Assembly (NCBI GenBank): GCA_964430915.1
Contig: CAYSHT010000019.1
Location: 1-23,242 of the forward strand
Direction of reading: 5' to 3'
DNA from: JAFGBH01 sp964430915
GTDB taxonomy: Bacteria; Desulfobacterota; Syntrophia; Syntrophales; UBA2210
DNA length: 23,242 nucleotides
A program made the position numbers and the translations under genes. This document shows, one piece after another, positions 23,230-23,242 of the stretch (positions are counted from its first letter, which is position 1; the number at the start of each line of letters is the position of its first letter). The notes under the pieces were generated by a model. That model had not been told where the DNA came from, searched no databases, and saw only the letters and a program-made list of their open reading frames with translations.

Positions 23230-23242
23230 GTCTTTCCTCTCA

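Noticed and set aside
1..23242. tRNA or rRNA genes
   Set aside because: No T-arm-like GTTCRANYC with matching acceptor arms and no rRNA-like stretch was found by eye; a tRNA scan was not possible here.

Overview
The window looks like chromosomal backbone from a Gram-negative, probably anaerobic bacterium. BamD and an outer-membrane-type lipoprotein signal imply an outer membrane. The phenylacetate-CoA ligase/tandem-ACT pairing, the ZraS/ZraR-like two-component system and the general gene content fit a Desulfobacterota (delta-proteobacterial) lineage such as a syntroph or sulfate reducer. That assignment is inference; there is no rRNA or tRNA here to anchor it. No phage, plasmid, insertion-sequence transposase or CRISPR array was seen.

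Layout. 1-1.6 kb: the end of an aryl-CoA ligase gene, then a tandem-ACT sensor and a small protein made of two copies of an HTH-like unit with matched cysteines. 2.0-3.9 kb: a nucleoside phosphorylase divergent from thioredoxin and BamD. 3.9-5.5 kb: a fusion of an aminoglycoside-phosphotransferase-like fold with a P-loop kinase. 5.8-7.3 kb: an amidase-signature hydrolase. 7.5-8.2 kb: an SH3/coiled-coil membrane protein. 8.7-11.8 kb: a sensor kinase and NtrC-type regulator preceded by two tandem 6-5-6 dyads that look like enhancer sites. 11.8-13.4 kb: RlmN and a YkgJ-type cysteine-cluster protein. 13.5-17.7 kb: a SAM methyltransferase, a small YvlD/holin-4-like membrane protein and MutS. 17.9-23.2 kb: a divergent pair, a GAF-MshEN-GspE/PilB ATPase and a membrane-anchored triple-GAF class III nucleotide cyclase.

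The two most interesting layers are these. First, six copies of a hairpin-rich dispersed repeat in two subtypes sit in gaps between genes. One fills the whole mutS/ATPase gap and supplies both stop codons, one encodes the C-terminus of the YkgJ-like protein, and one lies in the presumed leader of the amidase. Second, the GAF domain fused to the secretion/pilus ATPase carries the NKXnFX3DE signature known from cyclic-nucleotide-binding GAF domains, while the divergent neighbour is a predicted adenylate cyclase. This suggests, without proving, a local cyclic-nucleotide circuit controlling a pilus or secretion motor.

Good sigma70-like promoters can be read for the phosphorylase, the amidase, rlmN and the GspE-like ATPase. 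Convergent pairs (bamD/kinase fusion, amidase/SH3 protein, regulator/rlmN, mutS/ATPase) are closely packed, and two of the four gaps are occupied by the second repeat subtype.
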